DNA from: Muribaculaceae bacterium
Lineage (GTDB): Bacteria; Bacteroidota; Bacteroidia; Bacteroidales; Muribaculaceae
Direction: 5' to 3'
Length of the DNA: 64,000 nucleotides
Assembly (NCBI GenBank): GCA_017443765.1
Contig: JAFSYB010000009.1
Span: forward strand, 42,445-106,444
This document shows positions 25,745 to 34,990 of the stretch, piece by piece (position 1 is the stretch's first letter; every line of letters starts with the position of its first letter). Below the pieces are notes generated by a model. That model saw only the letters and a program-made list of their open reading frames with translations. It made no database searches and had not been told where the DNA came from. Position numbers and translations under genes: made by a program.

Positions 25745-26983
25745 ATGAACACAATCGATAAAATTCGCAATATCAGTATCAGCGACTACAACTATGCACT
25801 GCCCGACGAGCGCATTGCCAGGCATCCACTGGCCAGGCGCGAGCAGTGCAAGCTGCTGTGCTGGCTCGACGGCGCGATAACCGACCGGCATTTCAGCGAT
25901 GTGCCGCAGCTGCTGCCTCAAGGGGCCATGCTTGTGTATAACAACACGCGAGTAATCAATGCCCGGCTGCGCTTTCGCAAGGACACGGGATCGCTGATCG
26001 AGATTTTCTGCTTGGAGCCTATCGCCCCGCGAGATTACGCCCTAGTGTTTCAGGCCTGCGGACATTGCACCTGGCAGTGCCTGGTGGGCAACAGCAAGCG
26101 TTGGAAGCAGGGTGTGCTGACCCAGGAGCTGACGGTGGACGGACAACCGGTCACGCTCACGGCCGCACGCGGCGAGCGTGTGGGCAATGCCTGGGCAATC
26201 ACCTTTGACTGGAACGGCGCGGGAGTCACTTTTGCCAGTGTGCTCGAGGCGGTGGGCGAGATTCCCATTCCGCCCTACCTGAATCGCAGCACCGAGGCCA
26301 GCGACGCAGTGGATTACCAAACGGTCTACAGCCACATCGATGGCAGTGTGGCGGCTCCCACAGCGGGGCTGCATTTCACCGATGCCGTGCTGGCCGAGTG
26401 CGATGCGCGGGGAATCCAGCGCCGCGAACTCACCCTCCATGTGGGAGCCGGCACTTTCCAGCCGGTGAAAAGTGAGCATATTGGCGACCATGAGATGCAT
26501 TACGAGTATGTGCAGGTGCCGCGCTGCCTGATTGAGGAGCTGGCCGCGAACGACCGTCCGGTGATTGCCGTGGGCACCACCAGCGTGCGCACGCTCGAGA
26601 GCCTTTACTACGTGGGGCAGCTGCTCGAGGCCAACCCCTCGGCAGCCGACCTCACCGTGAGCCAGTGGATGCCCTACACCACGCCGTGTGCCATCACCGT
26701 GCAGCAGGCGCTGCGCAACATTGTCGGCTACCTCGACCGCAATGGCCTCGACGAGTGGGTGGGCTCCACACAGCTGATGATTGCTCCAGGATTCCATTAC
26801 CGCCTCGTGGACGGCATGATTACCAACTTTCACCAGCCGCAATCCACGCTGCTGCTGCTCGTGTCGGCATTCATGGGCGGCGACTGCTGGCGCAAGGCCT
26901 ACGACCACGCCCTGAAGGCTGGCTACCGCTTCCTGAGCTATGGCGACGCCTGCCTGCTGCTCAGGAAATCGGCGGGCGAATAA
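25745..26983 (+). CDS. queA: S-adenosylmethionine:tRNA ribosyltransferase-isomerase
   Basis: The 412-residue protein makes epoxyqueuosine at tRNA position 34 by transferring the ribosyl part of SAM. The frame is open further upstream, but that part overlaps menA; ATG 25745 gives the expected start (ISDYNYALPDERIARHP). Family motifs include LVYNNTRVINARL, GEIPIPPYLNR, SVAAPTAGLHFT, LHVGAGTFQPV and AVGTTSVRTLES, and the C-terminal ITNFHQPQSTLLLLVSAF. It is longer than E. coli QueA (356 residues), as is common in Bacteroidetes. Confidence 0.95.
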   Translation: MNTIDKIRNISISDYNYALPDERIARHPLARREQCKLLCWLDGAITDRHFSDVPQLLPQGAMLVYNNTRVINARLRFRKDTGSLIEIFCLEPIAPRDYALVFQACGHCTWQCLVGNSKRWKQGVLTQELTVDGQPVTLTAARGERVGNAWAITFDWNGAGVTFASVLEAVGEIPIPPYLNRSTEASDAVDYQTVYSHIDGSVAAPTAGLHFTDAVLAECDARGIQRRELTLHVGAGTFQPVKSEHIGDHEMHYEYVQVPRCLIEELAANDRPVIAVGTTSVRTLESLYYVGQLLEANPSAADLTVSQWMPYTTPCAITVQQALRNIVGYLDRNGLDEWVGSTQLMIAPGFHYRLVDGMITNFHQPQSTLLLLVSAFMGGDCWRKAYDHALKAGYRFLSYGDACLLLRKSAGE

Positions 26984-27003
26984 TGCCAGTTAACATTCAG
27001 ACT

Positions 27004-27150
27004 ATGAAAACAAGAATCGTCTTATCCCTTTCGGGAAACCAGATGCTGTCGCTTGTGGCGGCTGCACATTGTGTGCAGGGGCTGAGCGCGTTAATGGGTG
27101 ACCCGTGCGGCGAAGATGAGAATACCCACACTTTCAACATTGCATCATGA
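27004..27150 (+). CDS. Possible 48-residue protein coupled to prmC
   Basis: An ATG at 27004 opens a 48-codon frame whose TGA overlaps the ATG of prmC in the ATGA arrangement typical of translational coupling. The peptide has a basic start and a moderately hydrophobic middle (MLSLVAAAHCVQGLSAL), then an acidic tail. I recognise no family. It may be a real small protein or a leader frame that positions ribosomes for prmC, or it may be chance. Confidence 0.35.
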   Translation: MKTRIVLSLSGNQMLSLVAAAHCVQGLSALMGDPCGEDENTHTFNIAS

Positions 27151-28001
27151 CCACACAAGAAGCCCGCACCCTTTTCCGCCAACGCCTTGGCGGCCTTTAT
27201 CCTCCTGCCGAACTCGATGCCATGTTGCGCGTGGTGATGGAGGAGGTGATGCACTACTCGCCGGTGGATGTCGCCATCAGAGCCAGTGAGCAACTTCCGG
27301 CGTTTTTCCCTGACCGGCTTGCCGGCATCATGCACCGCTTGGAGCAGCACGAGCCAATCCAGTACGTTCTGGGCGTGGCGCGCTTTCACGGACACACATT
27401 CCGGGTAACCCCCGCAACGCTCATTCCCCGCCCCGAGACTGAGCAGCTTGTCGACTTGATTGTTGACCAGTGGCGCGGCCAAAACGACCTGCGCGTTATG
27501 GATCTGGGCACCGGCTGCGGCTGCATAGCCATCAGCCTGGCACTGGCATTGAGCTTTGCCCGGGTCGCCGGTGTTGACATCAGTCACGAGGCACTGGCAG
27601 TGGCTCGCGACAATGCCGCCGCACTCAAGGCGCGTGTGCAATGGATTGAGGCCGATATGCTTGAGATGCCGCCGCTTTCACCCGCAAGCCTCGACATCAT
27701 CGTGAGCAACCCGCCCTACATCACGGTGGGCGAGCAGCCAGACATGGAACGCAATGTGCTTGACTACGAACCCCATCAGGCGTTGTTCGTGCCCGACGAC
27801 GACCCGCTGCGCTACTACCGTGCCATTGCGTCGCTCGCCGCCACTGCCTTGGCTCAAAGCGGGAGACTGTATTTGGAAATCAGCCAATACCGTGGCAAGG
27901 CTGTCGCCGAGTTGCTGCGCCAGGCGGGCTTCGACGATGTGGTGGTGCTCAAGGACAGCTTTGGCAACGACCGCTTTGCCACCGCACGCAACAATCACTA
28001 A
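27147..28001 (+). CDS. prmC: Peptide chain release factor N(5)-glutamine methyltransferase
   Basis: The 284-residue SAM enzyme methylates the GGQ glutamine of release factors 1 and 2. It has an N-terminal helical domain (residues 1-90) and LIPRPETEQLV, which marks PrmC. SAM motif I is DLGTGCGCIAISLAL near residue 115, and the catalytic NPPY is near residue 188. It overlaps the end of the convergent Lrp-type gene by 4 bases: both stop codons share the same TA pair. Confidence 0.94.
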   Translation: MTTQEARTLFRQRLGGLYPPAELDAMLRVVMEEVMHYSPVDVAIRASEQLPAFFPDRLAGIMHRLEQHEPIQYVLGVARFHGHTFRVTPATLIPRPETEQLVDLIVDQWRGQNDLRVMDLGTGCGCIAISLALALSFARVAGVDISHEALAVARDNAAALKARVQWIEADMLEMPPLSPASLDIIVSNPPYITVGEQPDMERNVLDYEPHQALFVPDDDPLRYYRAIASLAATALAQSGRLYLEISQYRGKAVAELLRQAGFDDVVVLKDSFGNDRFATARNNH

Positions 28002-28462
28002 TCGGCAAAGTGAATGGGCACGGTGCGGTTGATGCTCTGTTGGAGCGAGATGAGCGTCTCGGTGGCCATCACGCCGGGTATGTTTTGGATGTGGTCGTTT
28101 ATCAGCTCCATCAAGTGCTGGTTGTCGCGTGCGTAAAGCTTGATGACCATCGTGTAGCGCCCAGTGGTGAAGTGGCACTCCACCACTTCGGGAATTTTTT
28201 CTAATTCCGGCACCACATTGCGGTAGAGCGACCCTTTTTCAAGCTGGATGCCAATATAGGTGCAGGTGCTGAACCCCAGCACTTTAGGGCTGACGTGGTA
28301 TCCACTGCCAGTGATGACGCCATCATCAATCATGCGCTGTATGCGCTGGTGTACCGCCGCACGCGACACGCCGCACTCATGGGCCACGTCCTTCGACGCT
28401 ATGCGGGCGTTCTTCATGATGATTTCAAGTATCTTCTTGTCTAAGTTGTCAATGCGTTCCAT
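27998..28462 (-). CDS. Lrp/AsnC family transcriptional regulator
   Basis: The 154-residue protein has an N-terminal helix-turn-helix (LDKKILEIIMKNARIASKDVA, then SRAAVHQRIQRMIDDGVI). A RAM ligand-binding domain follows from about residue 65 (YIGIQLEKGSL, FTTGRYTMVIKLYARDNQHLMELI). Family members sense amino acids and form octamers. The target genes are not apparent; it stands alone with its own promoter and is convergent with prmC. Confidence 0.92.
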   Translation of the reverse strand: MERIDNLDKKILEIIMKNARIASKDVAHECGVSRAAVHQRIQRMIDDGVITGSGYHVSPKVLGFSTCTYIGIQLEKGSLYRNVVPELEKIPEVVECHFTTGRYTMVIKLYARDNQHLMELINDHIQNIPGVMATETLISLQQSINRTVPIHFAD

Positions 28463-28495
28463 GTTAATCTTTTAGTTGATGTTGCAATTCGACTG

Positions 28496-28526
28496 CAAAT
28501 TTACTGCTTTTGTCACTGGAACGAAA
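28496..28526 (-). promoter_or_regulatory. Promoter of the Lrp-type regulator
   Basis: On the minus strand TTTC (28523-28526) and TAAATTTG (28496-28503) are 19 bases apart, one mismatch from consensus. The leader is about 30 bases. Confidence 0.6.
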
Positions 28527-28685
28527 GTTTTTATGGCTGATTTGTATTTGTGTTTTAGTTAAAAATCCAAAATACAAAAAAGAGCTTCATCGTGAGCCAA
28601 ACGCATTGGGTAATTAAAAATGGATAAATCAATTTATTGTCAACCGTTTTTCGCGCTTATTGTATGGTAGACCCAGAATAATTAC

Positions 28686-28693
28686 TAACTTTG
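28686..28693 (+). promoter_or_regulatory. -7 element upstream of ruvB
   Basis: TAACTTTG matches the -7 consensus 27 bases before ATG 28721. The best -33 candidate (ATTG, 28659-28662) is 23 bases away, so the promoter is only partly matched. Confidence 0.5.
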
Positions 28694-28720
28694 CCGATTG
28701 AAATTCCCCAAAGCGAAAAA

Positions 28721-29740
28721 ATGGACGAGACATTCGACATACGTCAAGAACGGCTCAAGACCGACCAGGATTTTGAGCGGGCTCTGCGCCCGGAGAAATT
28801 TGATGACTTTGCCGGGCAGGAGAAAATCATCGACAACCTGCGTGTGTTTGTTCAGGCCGCACGCATGCGCGGCGAGGCACTGGACCATATCCTCTTTCAT
28901 GGCCCGCCAGGACTGGGCAAGACCACGTTGAGCAACATCATTGCCAACGAGCTGGGTGTGGGGTTTAAAGTCACCAGTGGCCCAGTGCTCGACAAGCCTG
29001 GCGACTTGGCTGGCTTGCTCACCGGTCTTGAGGCTAACGATGTGCTGTTCATCGATGAGATTCACCGTTTGAGCCCCATTGTGGAGGAATATCTCTACTC
29101 GGCGATGGAGGACTACCGCATCGACATCATGATTGATAAAGGTCCGGGCGCACGGTCGGTGCAGCTCACGCTCTCGCCATTCACGCTCATTGGTGCCACA
29201 ACGCGCAGCGGCCTGCTCACCTCGCCGTTGCGGGCGCGTTTCGGCATTAATTGCCACCTGGAGTATTATGGCCACGAGGTGCTCGAGGGCATCGTCAAGC
29301 GCTCTGCGCAGTTGTTGCGGGTGCCCATCACCGATGAGGCCGCGCGCGAGATTGCCTTGCGCAGCCGCGGAACACCGCGCATTGCCAACAGCCTGCTGCG
29401 TCGTGTGCGCGACTTCGCCCAGGTGAAAGGCTCGGGCAACATTGACACCGACATCGCGCGTTATTCACTTGAGGCTCTCAATATCGACAAATATGGCCTC
29501 GATGAAATCGACAATAAAATCCTCACCACTATTATCGACAAGTTTGGCGGCGGGCCTGTGGGCATCAGTACCATTGCCACCGCCATGAGCGAGGACCCTG
29601 GCACTGTGGAGGAGGTCTACGAGCCCTACCTTATAAAGGAGGGATTCCTGCAACGCACCCCGCGAGGCCGCGAGGCCACGCAACTGGCCTACACACATTT
29701 GCGGCGTGAGCGGCCTTCGCAGCAGGGGAGCTTGTTTTAA
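28721..29740 (+). CDS. ruvB: Holliday junction branch migration helicase RuvB
   Basis: The 339-residue AAA+ motor drives branch migration with RuvA. I start at ATG 28721, downstream of the -7 box; an upstream in-frame start at 28691 would lie before the transcript start. Motifs are Walker [12 protein letters not shown] near residue 62, Walker [11 protein letters not shown] near residue 107, the sensor region [19 protein letters not shown] near residue 150, and a C-terminal winged helix ([14 protein letters not shown]). The gene is convergent with pepD. Confidence 0.97.
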   Translation: MDETFDIRQERLKTDQDFERALRPEKFDDFAGQEKIIDNLRVFVQAARMRGEALDHILFHGPPGLGKTTLSNIIANELGVGFKVTSGPVLDKPGDLAGLLTGLEANDVLFIDEIHRLSPIVEEYLYSAMEDYRIDIMIDKGPGARSVQLTLSPFTLIGATTRSGLLTSPLRARFGINCHLEYYGHEVLEGIVKRSAQLLRVPITDEAAREIALRSRGTPRIANSLLRRVRDFAQVKGSGNIDTDIARYSLEALNIDKYGLDEIDNKILTTIIDKFGGGPVGISTIATAMSEDPGTVEEVYEPYLIKEGFLQRTPRGREATQLAYTHLRRERPSQQGSLF

Positions 29741-29764
29741 GTCGGGTTCTATAAATTGCTCGCC

Positions 29765-31195
29765 TCAATTGGCCATGCGGCGTAGCAGCTCCACGGTCAC
29801 GCGCCAGATGTCGTGGCAAGTGCTCAGCTCCACGCGCTCGCTGGTGCTGTGAGGCTCCACAATGCGTGGCCCTATGCTGGCCATCTCAATACCCGGGAAC
29901 TTCTGCACGAAGAAGCCCGCTTCAAGCACGAAGTGCATCGCTACCATGCGCGGACGCCAGCCCAGCACATCGTGGAAGGTGTCGCTTGTGAGCCGCAGGA
30001 AGTCGCTGTGCGGGTTTTCCTGCCAGGCCGGGGCCGACATCACCAGCTCGGTGGTCGCTCCCTGCTCGGCAAAGGTGGCCTTGATAGCCTCGCCCAGACG
30101 CACCATGTCGGCCTCGATAAAGCTGCGTGTGTGCGTGGATATGGTGAACTCGTTATTTCCAGTGGTGATGCGCCCCACGTTGTTGCTTGTTTCTACGGTT
30201 CCGGGCATGACTTTGCTCATCGTCACCACGCCCTGGGGGATTTGCTCCAGGGCGGTGAGCAGGGCATCGACATCGTCGCTGTTGATGATGTGCCGCTGTG
30301 GCTCGGTGTCGGTGATGGTGCACTGCACATCGGGGTCGGACGTGCCATATTCGTTGTGCAGCCACTGGTTGAAGTGCTCCTCGCGGGCCTTGATGTGCTC
30401 TGCGCCGTCGGCCTCGACGCAAATCACGGCCGTGGCACTCGATGCTATCGACGCGTTGGCCTGACCCACTTCAAGGCTGGACAGGTTCACCACATCGTCA
30501 TCACCGATGGCCGACAGCAGTGCCCACATCAGCGTAGTGGCACTGGCTCGGCCCTTGTTGATGTCCACACCCGAATGGCCGCCACGGCCACCGTCAATCG
30601 ACAGGCGCAGCCAGCGCAGTTTGCCGCTGGGTGGAGCCACGTGAGTGAGTGGCAGGTGGTGGATTTGCAGGTAGGCACCGGCGGCTCCCGTGGTGATGGT
30701 GTCATAGTCTTCCGAATCCAGGTTGATTACCTTGCGGCCGCGCAGGAAATCGGGCGACAAGGCGGCGGCTCCGGTCATGCCATCTTCCTCGTTGGTGGTG
30801 GTGATAACCTCAAGGGGGCCGTGCACGGTGCTCTTGTCCTCCAGAATGGCCAGTGCCATCGACAGGCCGATGCCGTTGTCGGCTCCTAACGAGGTGCCAT
30901 GGGCTTTCAGCCAACCATGGTCTTCGTATGCCTCGATGGGGTCGGACAGCGGGTCGAAAGTGCGGCCTGCCTCGGCCACACACACCATATCCATGTGGTT
31001 GAGAATCACTACTGGCGGGGCACTTTCGTGTCCCGGCGTGGCCGGCTTGCTGATGACAACGCAGTTTTGCGCGTCGCGCTCGTATTTCAGCCCAAGCCGC
31101 TCGGCCCATTGGCAAAGAAAGTCGGCCACACGCTCCTCATGGTGCGATGGGCGGGGAATTTGATTAAGTTGCTTGAAGATTTCTAAGTAGCGCAT
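29765..31195 (-). CDS. pepD: Aminoacyl-histidine dipeptidase (M20C family)
   Basis: The 476-residue cytosolic metallopeptidase cleaves dipeptides, including Xaa-His. Zinc-site motifs are ILNHMDMV near residue 65, HGTSLGADNGIGLSMALAI near residue 105 (bridging Asp), and TTTNEEDGMTGAA near residue 140 (general-base Glu). EPHSTSERVE with the last ligand His is near the C-terminus. The size matches bacterial PepD of about 480-490 residues. It has its own promoter, so it need not be part of the nrdDG-folK transcript. Confidence 0.94.
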   Translation of the reverse strand: MRYLEIFKQLNQIPRPSHHEERVADFLCQWAERLGLKYERDAQNCVVISKPATPGHESAPPVVILNHMDMVCVAEAGRTFDPLSDPIEAYEDHGWLKAHGTSLGADNGIGLSMALAILEDKSTVHGPLEVITTTNEEDGMTGAAALSPDFLRGRKVINLDSEDYDTITTGAAGAYLQIHHLPLTHVAPPSGKLRWLRLSIDGGRGGHSGVDINKGRASATTLMWALLSAIGDDDVVNLSSLEVGQANASIASSATAVICVEADGAEHIKAREEHFNQWLHNEYGTSDPDVQCTITDTEPQRHIINSDDVDALLTALEQIPQGVVTMSKVMPGTVETSNNVGRITTGNNEFTISTHTRSFIEADMVRLGEAIKATFAEQGATTELVMSAPAWQENPHSDFLRLTSDTFHDVLGWRPRMVAMHFVLEAGFFVQKFPGIEMASIGPRIVEPHSTSERVELSTCHDIWRVTVELLRRMAN

Positions 31196-31225
31196 ATCGT
31201 GAGATTTAAATAATCAACAAGTTGA

Positions 31226-31258
31226 CAAAAGTAGGCGTGTTTTGTTCAGGGCTACAGA
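31226..31258 (-). promoter_or_regulatory. Promoter of pepD
   Basis: On the minus strand TCTG (31255-31258) and TACTTTTG (31226-31233) are 21 bases apart, one mismatch from the Bacteroidetes consensus. Confidence 0.55.
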
Positions 31259-31266
31259 TTTGTTCA

Positions 31267-31695
31267 TCAGTCGAGAAGGTGTTTGAGCTGTTGGTAAGGT
31301 AGCAAGAAGAAGTCGCGGTCGTGCAGGTGTGGGTGCGGCACGGTGAGGGTGGGGGTGTTGATGTCCACGGGCTGGCCGTGGGGGTCGTCGATGGCCATGA
31401 TGTCGATGTCCACAAGCCGGTCGGCGTAGGAGCCGTCGGCGTGGCGGTGCGCTGCACTGCCCAGGCGACGCTCGATGTCGTGCACACAGTCCAGCACCTC
31501 GTGTGGCGGCAGGTCGAGGTCGAGTGCCACTCCCACGTTCAGGAAACGGTTGGCCGAGTCGAAGCCCCACGGTTCGCTCTCCATTGGCTTGCTCACGCGG
31601 CACCGCGTGCCGAGCGCGCACAATGCCGCAATGGCTCGCCCCACGTTCTGGTGGCGGTCGCCCAGGTTGGTGCCGATGTTGAAATAGTATCTCAT
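31267..31695 (-). CDS. folK: 2-amino-4-hydroxy-6-hydroxymethyldihydropteridine diphosphokinase
   Basis: The 142-residue protein carries out pyrophosphorylation of hydroxymethyldihydropterin in folate synthesis. It starts at ATG 31695, giving YYFNIGTNLGDR (the family's N-terminal motif). A longer open frame upstream is nrdG read out of frame. Other motifs are ESEPWGF, FLNVGVALDL and DRLVDIDIMAID, which carries the Asp pair binding magnesium, and PHPHLHDRDFFLLP. It overlaps the end of nrdG by 4 bases. Confidence 0.93.
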   Translation of the reverse strand: MRYYFNIGTNLGDRHQNVGRAIAALCALGTRCRVSKPMESEPWGFDSANRFLNVGVALDLDLPPHEVLDCVHDIERRLGSAAHRHADGSYADRLVDIDIMAIDDPHGQPVDINTPTLTVPHPHLHDRDFFLLPYQQLKHLLD

Positions 31696-32228
31696 GAGGC
31701 AAACAGCTTCACGCCCTCGTGCGTGTGCAGGGTGCGTGGCACATCGATGAGCCGCTGGTTGCGGCTGCCCCTGAAGCGCAGCGACGTGTCGCGCTCGGCC
31801 AGCACAAACGGCGAGTCGACCAGCACATCGATATAGTGCATCACGGCCATGAGTTCGGGGCGGCTCACAATCTGCTCCCAAGTGTAGCCCGTGTAGCACC
31901 AGATATTCAGTTCCAGTTCGTTTTTCACGCGTCGCACCAGCTCCAGCAGGGCCAGCGGCTGTGCCAGTGGGTCGCCACCTGAGAGGGTGAGCGGGGCTTC
32001 GTTGTAGGCAATCTGGTGCAGTAGCGCGTCGATGCTCACCGTCGTGCCGGTGGCATCCCACGACTGCGGGTTGTGGCACCCCGGGCAGCGGTGCGGGCAG
32101 CCGGCCAGGTAAACCGAGGTGCGCAGCCCCGGACCGTCCACGCTGGTGCCCTCCACCACGCGAAGCACGCGCAAGTGGCTGGCCGTGGTGGGCTGATGGA
32201 GTGCAATGGGGTGCGGTAGGGCGTTCAT
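31692..32228 (-). CDS. nrdG: Anaerobic ribonucleoside-triphosphate reductase activating protein
   Basis: The 178-residue radical-SAM enzyme installs the glycyl radical on NrdD. The iron-sulphur cluster Cys residues are 44, 48 and 51 in AGCPHRCPGCHN, the CX3CX2C pattern. LSGGDPLAQP near residue 82 is the SAM-binding GGE-type motif with Asp in place of Glu. The N-terminal extension of about 20 residues before VLRVVEGTSVDGPG is slightly long. It follows nrdD by 55 bases and overlaps folK by 4. Confidence 0.94.
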   Translation of the reverse strand: MNALPHPIALHQPTTASHLRVLRVVEGTSVDGPGLRTSVYLAGCPHRCPGCHNPQSWDATGTTVSIDALLHQIAYNEAPLTLSGGDPLAQPLALLELVRRVKNELELNIWCYTGYTWEQIVSRPELMAVMHYIDVLVDSPFVLAERDTSLRFRGSRNQRLIDVPRTLHTHEGVKLFAS

Positions 32229-32283
32229 CTGGGTGCTCGGTGGGCGCGATGGAATCGCGGCTTGCTTGCAAAAGGGAACTTTT

Positions 32284-34491
32284 TTACTTGTGCACCACGC
32301 GGTCGTGCAGCTCGGCGAGTTTGCCGCTGTTCCAGCGGTCGGTGGTGCCTACCAGGTAGCCGGTGATGCGTTGCAGGCGGTCGATGTGGTGGCTGTGGCA
32401 CTGGGGGCACTCGGTGAGACCCTCGGTGGCATCTTCGTAGCCACAGTCCATGCAGCGGTTGCGATTGTGGTTCACCGAGCAGTAGCCCATGTTGTAACGG
32501 TCCATCAAGTCGACCACGGCGGCAATGGCCTCGGGGTTGTGGGTGGCGTCGCCGTCAATCTCCACATAGAAGATGTGTCCGCCGCGTGTGAGGTCGTGAT
32601 AGGGTGCCTCCACCTCGGCCTTGTGCTTGGGGCTGCAATGGTAATAAACGGGCACGTGGTTGGAGTTGGTGTAGTACATCTTGTCGGTCACGCCAGGGAT
32701 TTCGCCAAACTCCTTGCGGTCGCGTCGTGTGAACTTGCCGCTGAGTCCCTCGGCGGGTGTGGCGAGCACCGAGAAGTTGTGCTGGTATCGCTCGCTGAAC
32801 TCCACCACACGGTCGCGCATGTGGGTGACGATGCGCACGCCCAGCTCCTGGCTGTGCGCGCTCTCGCCATGGTGCTTGCCTGTGAGAGCCACCAGGCACT
32901 CGGCCAGGCCGATGAAGCCAATGCCCAGTGTACCCTGGTTGATGACGCTCTCCACGGTGTCGGTGGCTGCGAGCCGCTCGCTGCCAGTCCACAGCTGCGA
33001 CATCAGCAGCGGGAACTGCTTGGCCATGGCTGTTTTCTGGAACTCGTAGCGGTCGCACAGTTGGCGGGCGGTGACTTCGAGCAGATGGTCGAGCTTGCCG
33101 AAGAACGCCTCCATGCGCTCGGCCTCGGTGGGCAAATTCATGCACTCGATGGCCAGCTTCACGATGTTGATGGTCGAGAACGACAGGTTGCCGCGGCCAA
33201 TGCTGGTTTTTTCGCCGAAACGGTTCTCAAACACGCGCGTGCGGCAGCCCATGGTGGCCACCTCGTGCTGGTAGCGCTTGGGGTCGTTGATGCGCCACAG
33301 CTCGTGGTGGTTGTAGGTGGCGTCGAGGTTGACGAAGTTGGGGAAGAAGCGCCGTGCGGTCACCTTGCAGGCGAGCTGGTACAGGTCGTGGTTGCGGTCG
33401 CCGGGCAGGTAGCTCACACCACGCTTTTTCTTCCAAATCTGGATGGGGAAGATGGCTGTTGCGCCGCCGCCCACGCCCTCCCAGGTGGAGTGCAGCAGCT
33501 CGCGGATGATGCAGCGCCCTTCGGCACTGGTGTCGGTGCCGTAGTTGATGGAGCTGAACACCACTTGGTTGCCGCCCCGGCTGTGGATGGTGTTCATGTT
33601 GTGGATAAACGCCTCCATGGCCTGGTGCACACGCTCGGCGGTGCGGTTGATGGCGTGCTGCAAGGCGCGTTCGCGGCCGGTGAGTCCGTCGAGCGGCCTG
33701 ATGATATAGTCGTCGATCACGGCATCGTGCAGGTCGTCCACGTTCTCGCCGGTGGCCTGGCCGTAGTAGGTGAGTTCCTCCACCAGCGTGCGCCGCACAA
33801 ATGGGGCCAGGTAGAAGTCAAAGGCGGGAATGGCCTGGCCGCCGTGCATCTCGTTCTGCGCCGTTTCCATCGAGATGCACGCCAGCACGCTGGCTGTTTC
33901 GATGCGCTTGGCCGGGCGCGACTCGCCGTGGTTGGCCGTGAAGCCGTTTTGCAAGATGCGGTCGAGCGGGTGCTGCACGCACGTGAGGCTCTTGGTGGGG
34001 TAGTAGTCCTTGTCGTGGATGTGCAGGTAGTTTCCGCGCACGGCCTCGCGGGCCTCCTCGCTGAGCAGGTAGTCGTCGACAAAGGGCTTGGTGGTCTCGC
34101 TGGCGAATTTCATCATCATGCCTGCCGGCGAGTCGGCGTTCATGTTGGCGTTCTCGCGGGTGATGTCGTTGTTCTTGGCGTTGATGATTTCGAGGAAGAT
34201 GTCGCGTGTTTTGGCCTTACGTGCCACCGAGCGCTTGTGGCGGTAGCTGATGTAGCATCGCGCCACCTCCTTTCGGGCGCTTTTCATCAGCTCCACCTCC
34301 ACCATGTCCTGGATTTCCTCCACGGTCATCTGCTCGCGCCCCCGGCTGCCGATGCGGTCGGCAATGCGCTGAATCAGGCTCTCGTCCTCGCCGGCCTCGG
34401 TGGCGAGCATGGCCTTGCGGATGGCGGCCTTGATTTTCTCTTCGTTGTAACCCACCACGCGCCCATCGCGCTTCACTACGGTCTGTATCAT
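32284..34491 (-). CDS. nrdD: Anaerobic ribonucleoside triphosphate reductase
   Basis: The 735-residue protein reduces NTPs to dNTPs without oxygen. Residues 1-90 form an ATP-cone regulatory domain (VVKRDGRVVGYNEEKIKAAI). The glycyl-radical barrel follows. Near the C-terminus four Cys in CMDCGYEDATEGLTECPQC form the zinc site. The radical Gly is residue 711 in RITGYLVGTTDRWN. The activase nrdG lies directly downstream. The reductase pair, together with menaquinone genes, indicates an anaerobic lifestyle. Confidence 0.96.
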   Translation of the reverse strand: MIQTVVKRDGRVVGYNEEKIKAAIRKAMLATEAGEDESLIQRIADRIGSRGREQMTVEEIQDMVEVELMKSARKEVARCYISYRHKRSVARKAKTRDIFLEIINAKNNDITRENANMNADSPAGMMMKFASETTKPFVDDYLLSEEAREAVRGNYLHIHDKDYYPTKSLTCVQHPLDRILQNGFTANHGESRPAKRIETASVLACISMETAQNEMHGGQAIPAFDFYLAPFVRRTLVEELTYYGQATGENVDDLHDAVIDDYIIRPLDGLTGRERALQHAINRTAERVHQAMEAFIHNMNTIHSRGGNQVVFSSINYGTDTSAEGRCIIRELLHSTWEGVGGGATAIFPIQIWKKKRGVSYLPGDRNHDLYQLACKVTARRFFPNFVNLDATYNHHELWRINDPKRYQHEVATMGCRTRVFENRFGEKTSIGRGNLSFSTINIVKLAIECMNLPTEAERMEAFFGKLDHLLEVTARQLCDRYEFQKTAMAKQFPLLMSQLWTGSERLAATDTVESVINQGTLGIGFIGLAECLVALTGKHHGESAHSQELGVRIVTHMRDRVVEFSERYQHNFSVLATPAEGLSGKFTRRDRKEFGEIPGVTDKMYYTNSNHVPVYYHCSPKHKAEVEAPYHDLTRGGHIFYVEIDGDATHNPEAIAAVVDLMDRYNMGYCSVNHNRNRCMDCGYEDATEGLTECPQCHSHHIDRLQRITGYLVGTTDRWNSGKLAELHDRVVHK

Positions 34492-34953
34492 TGGCTGTTA
34501 TGCTTAAACTTAATGATTTTGGTGATTTTTCGGAGTGCAAAGTAACGAATTTCTTGCCAAACAGCCAACGCTTTTTGCCCGAAAAGTTATCAACAAGTTT
34601 TCGTTTTGGAAAACTTTTTATTCGTGTGAATTTTTTTAAATACCTAAGTATCAATGCTATCCAAATATTTTTGGAAAACTTTGACAATCATCTTCGGCTT
34701 ATTTGTTTTCTGATTTTGTTTTTATCCTTGACTTCCTTTTCGAGATGCCGTGCCTAAAAACGAGAAACGCGAATGACTCGTTGCAAAACGTGGATTGATT
34801 GGTTGCTGGTCGTTTGCGATGTGTCGCCCGGGTGTCGTCGATAAAGCTCGTTTGGCCCGCTAAGGGTTGCCTCGGCCTCAGCTGCAAGGTGGGTTAATTT
34901 TTGATAAATCGAAAAGCGCAAGGCGCAATAATGATTAATTTGCTGGCTGCAAT
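34492..34953. other. AT-rich intergenic region upstream of nrdD and coaX
   Basis: About 460 bases lie between divergent nrdD and the coaX promoter. A minus-strand TTACTTTG (34541-34548) is one mismatch from a -7 box and may serve nrdD. The region is markedly richer in A and T than its neighbours. I see no gene, no structured RNA, and no clear NrdR-box pair. Confidence 0.5.
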
Positions 34954-34984
34954 TTTGCAATGCGGGCAGGAATTAGTAATTTTG
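34954..34984 (+). promoter_or_regulatory. Promoter of coaX with almost no leader
   Basis: TTTG (34954-34957) and TAATTTTG (34977-34984) are separated by 19 bases, a perfect match. The ATG of coaX is at 34991, so the predicted transcript starts within a few bases of the start codon. Confidence 0.75.
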
Positions 34985-34990
34985 CAATTT

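Noticed and set aside
31700..32271. Extension of folK into a 334-residue fusion
   Set aside because: The upstream portion is nrdG read in another frame. ATG 31695 gives the normal FolK length and a 4-base overlap.
32206..34545. 779-codon plus-strand frame opposite nrdD
   Set aside because: nrdD is certain. The antisense frame has no domain and arises from codon bias.
34492..34953. Riboswitch or NrdR boxes upstream of nrdD
   Set aside because: I looked for conserved cobalamin riboswitch features and paired NrdR-type boxes and saw none.
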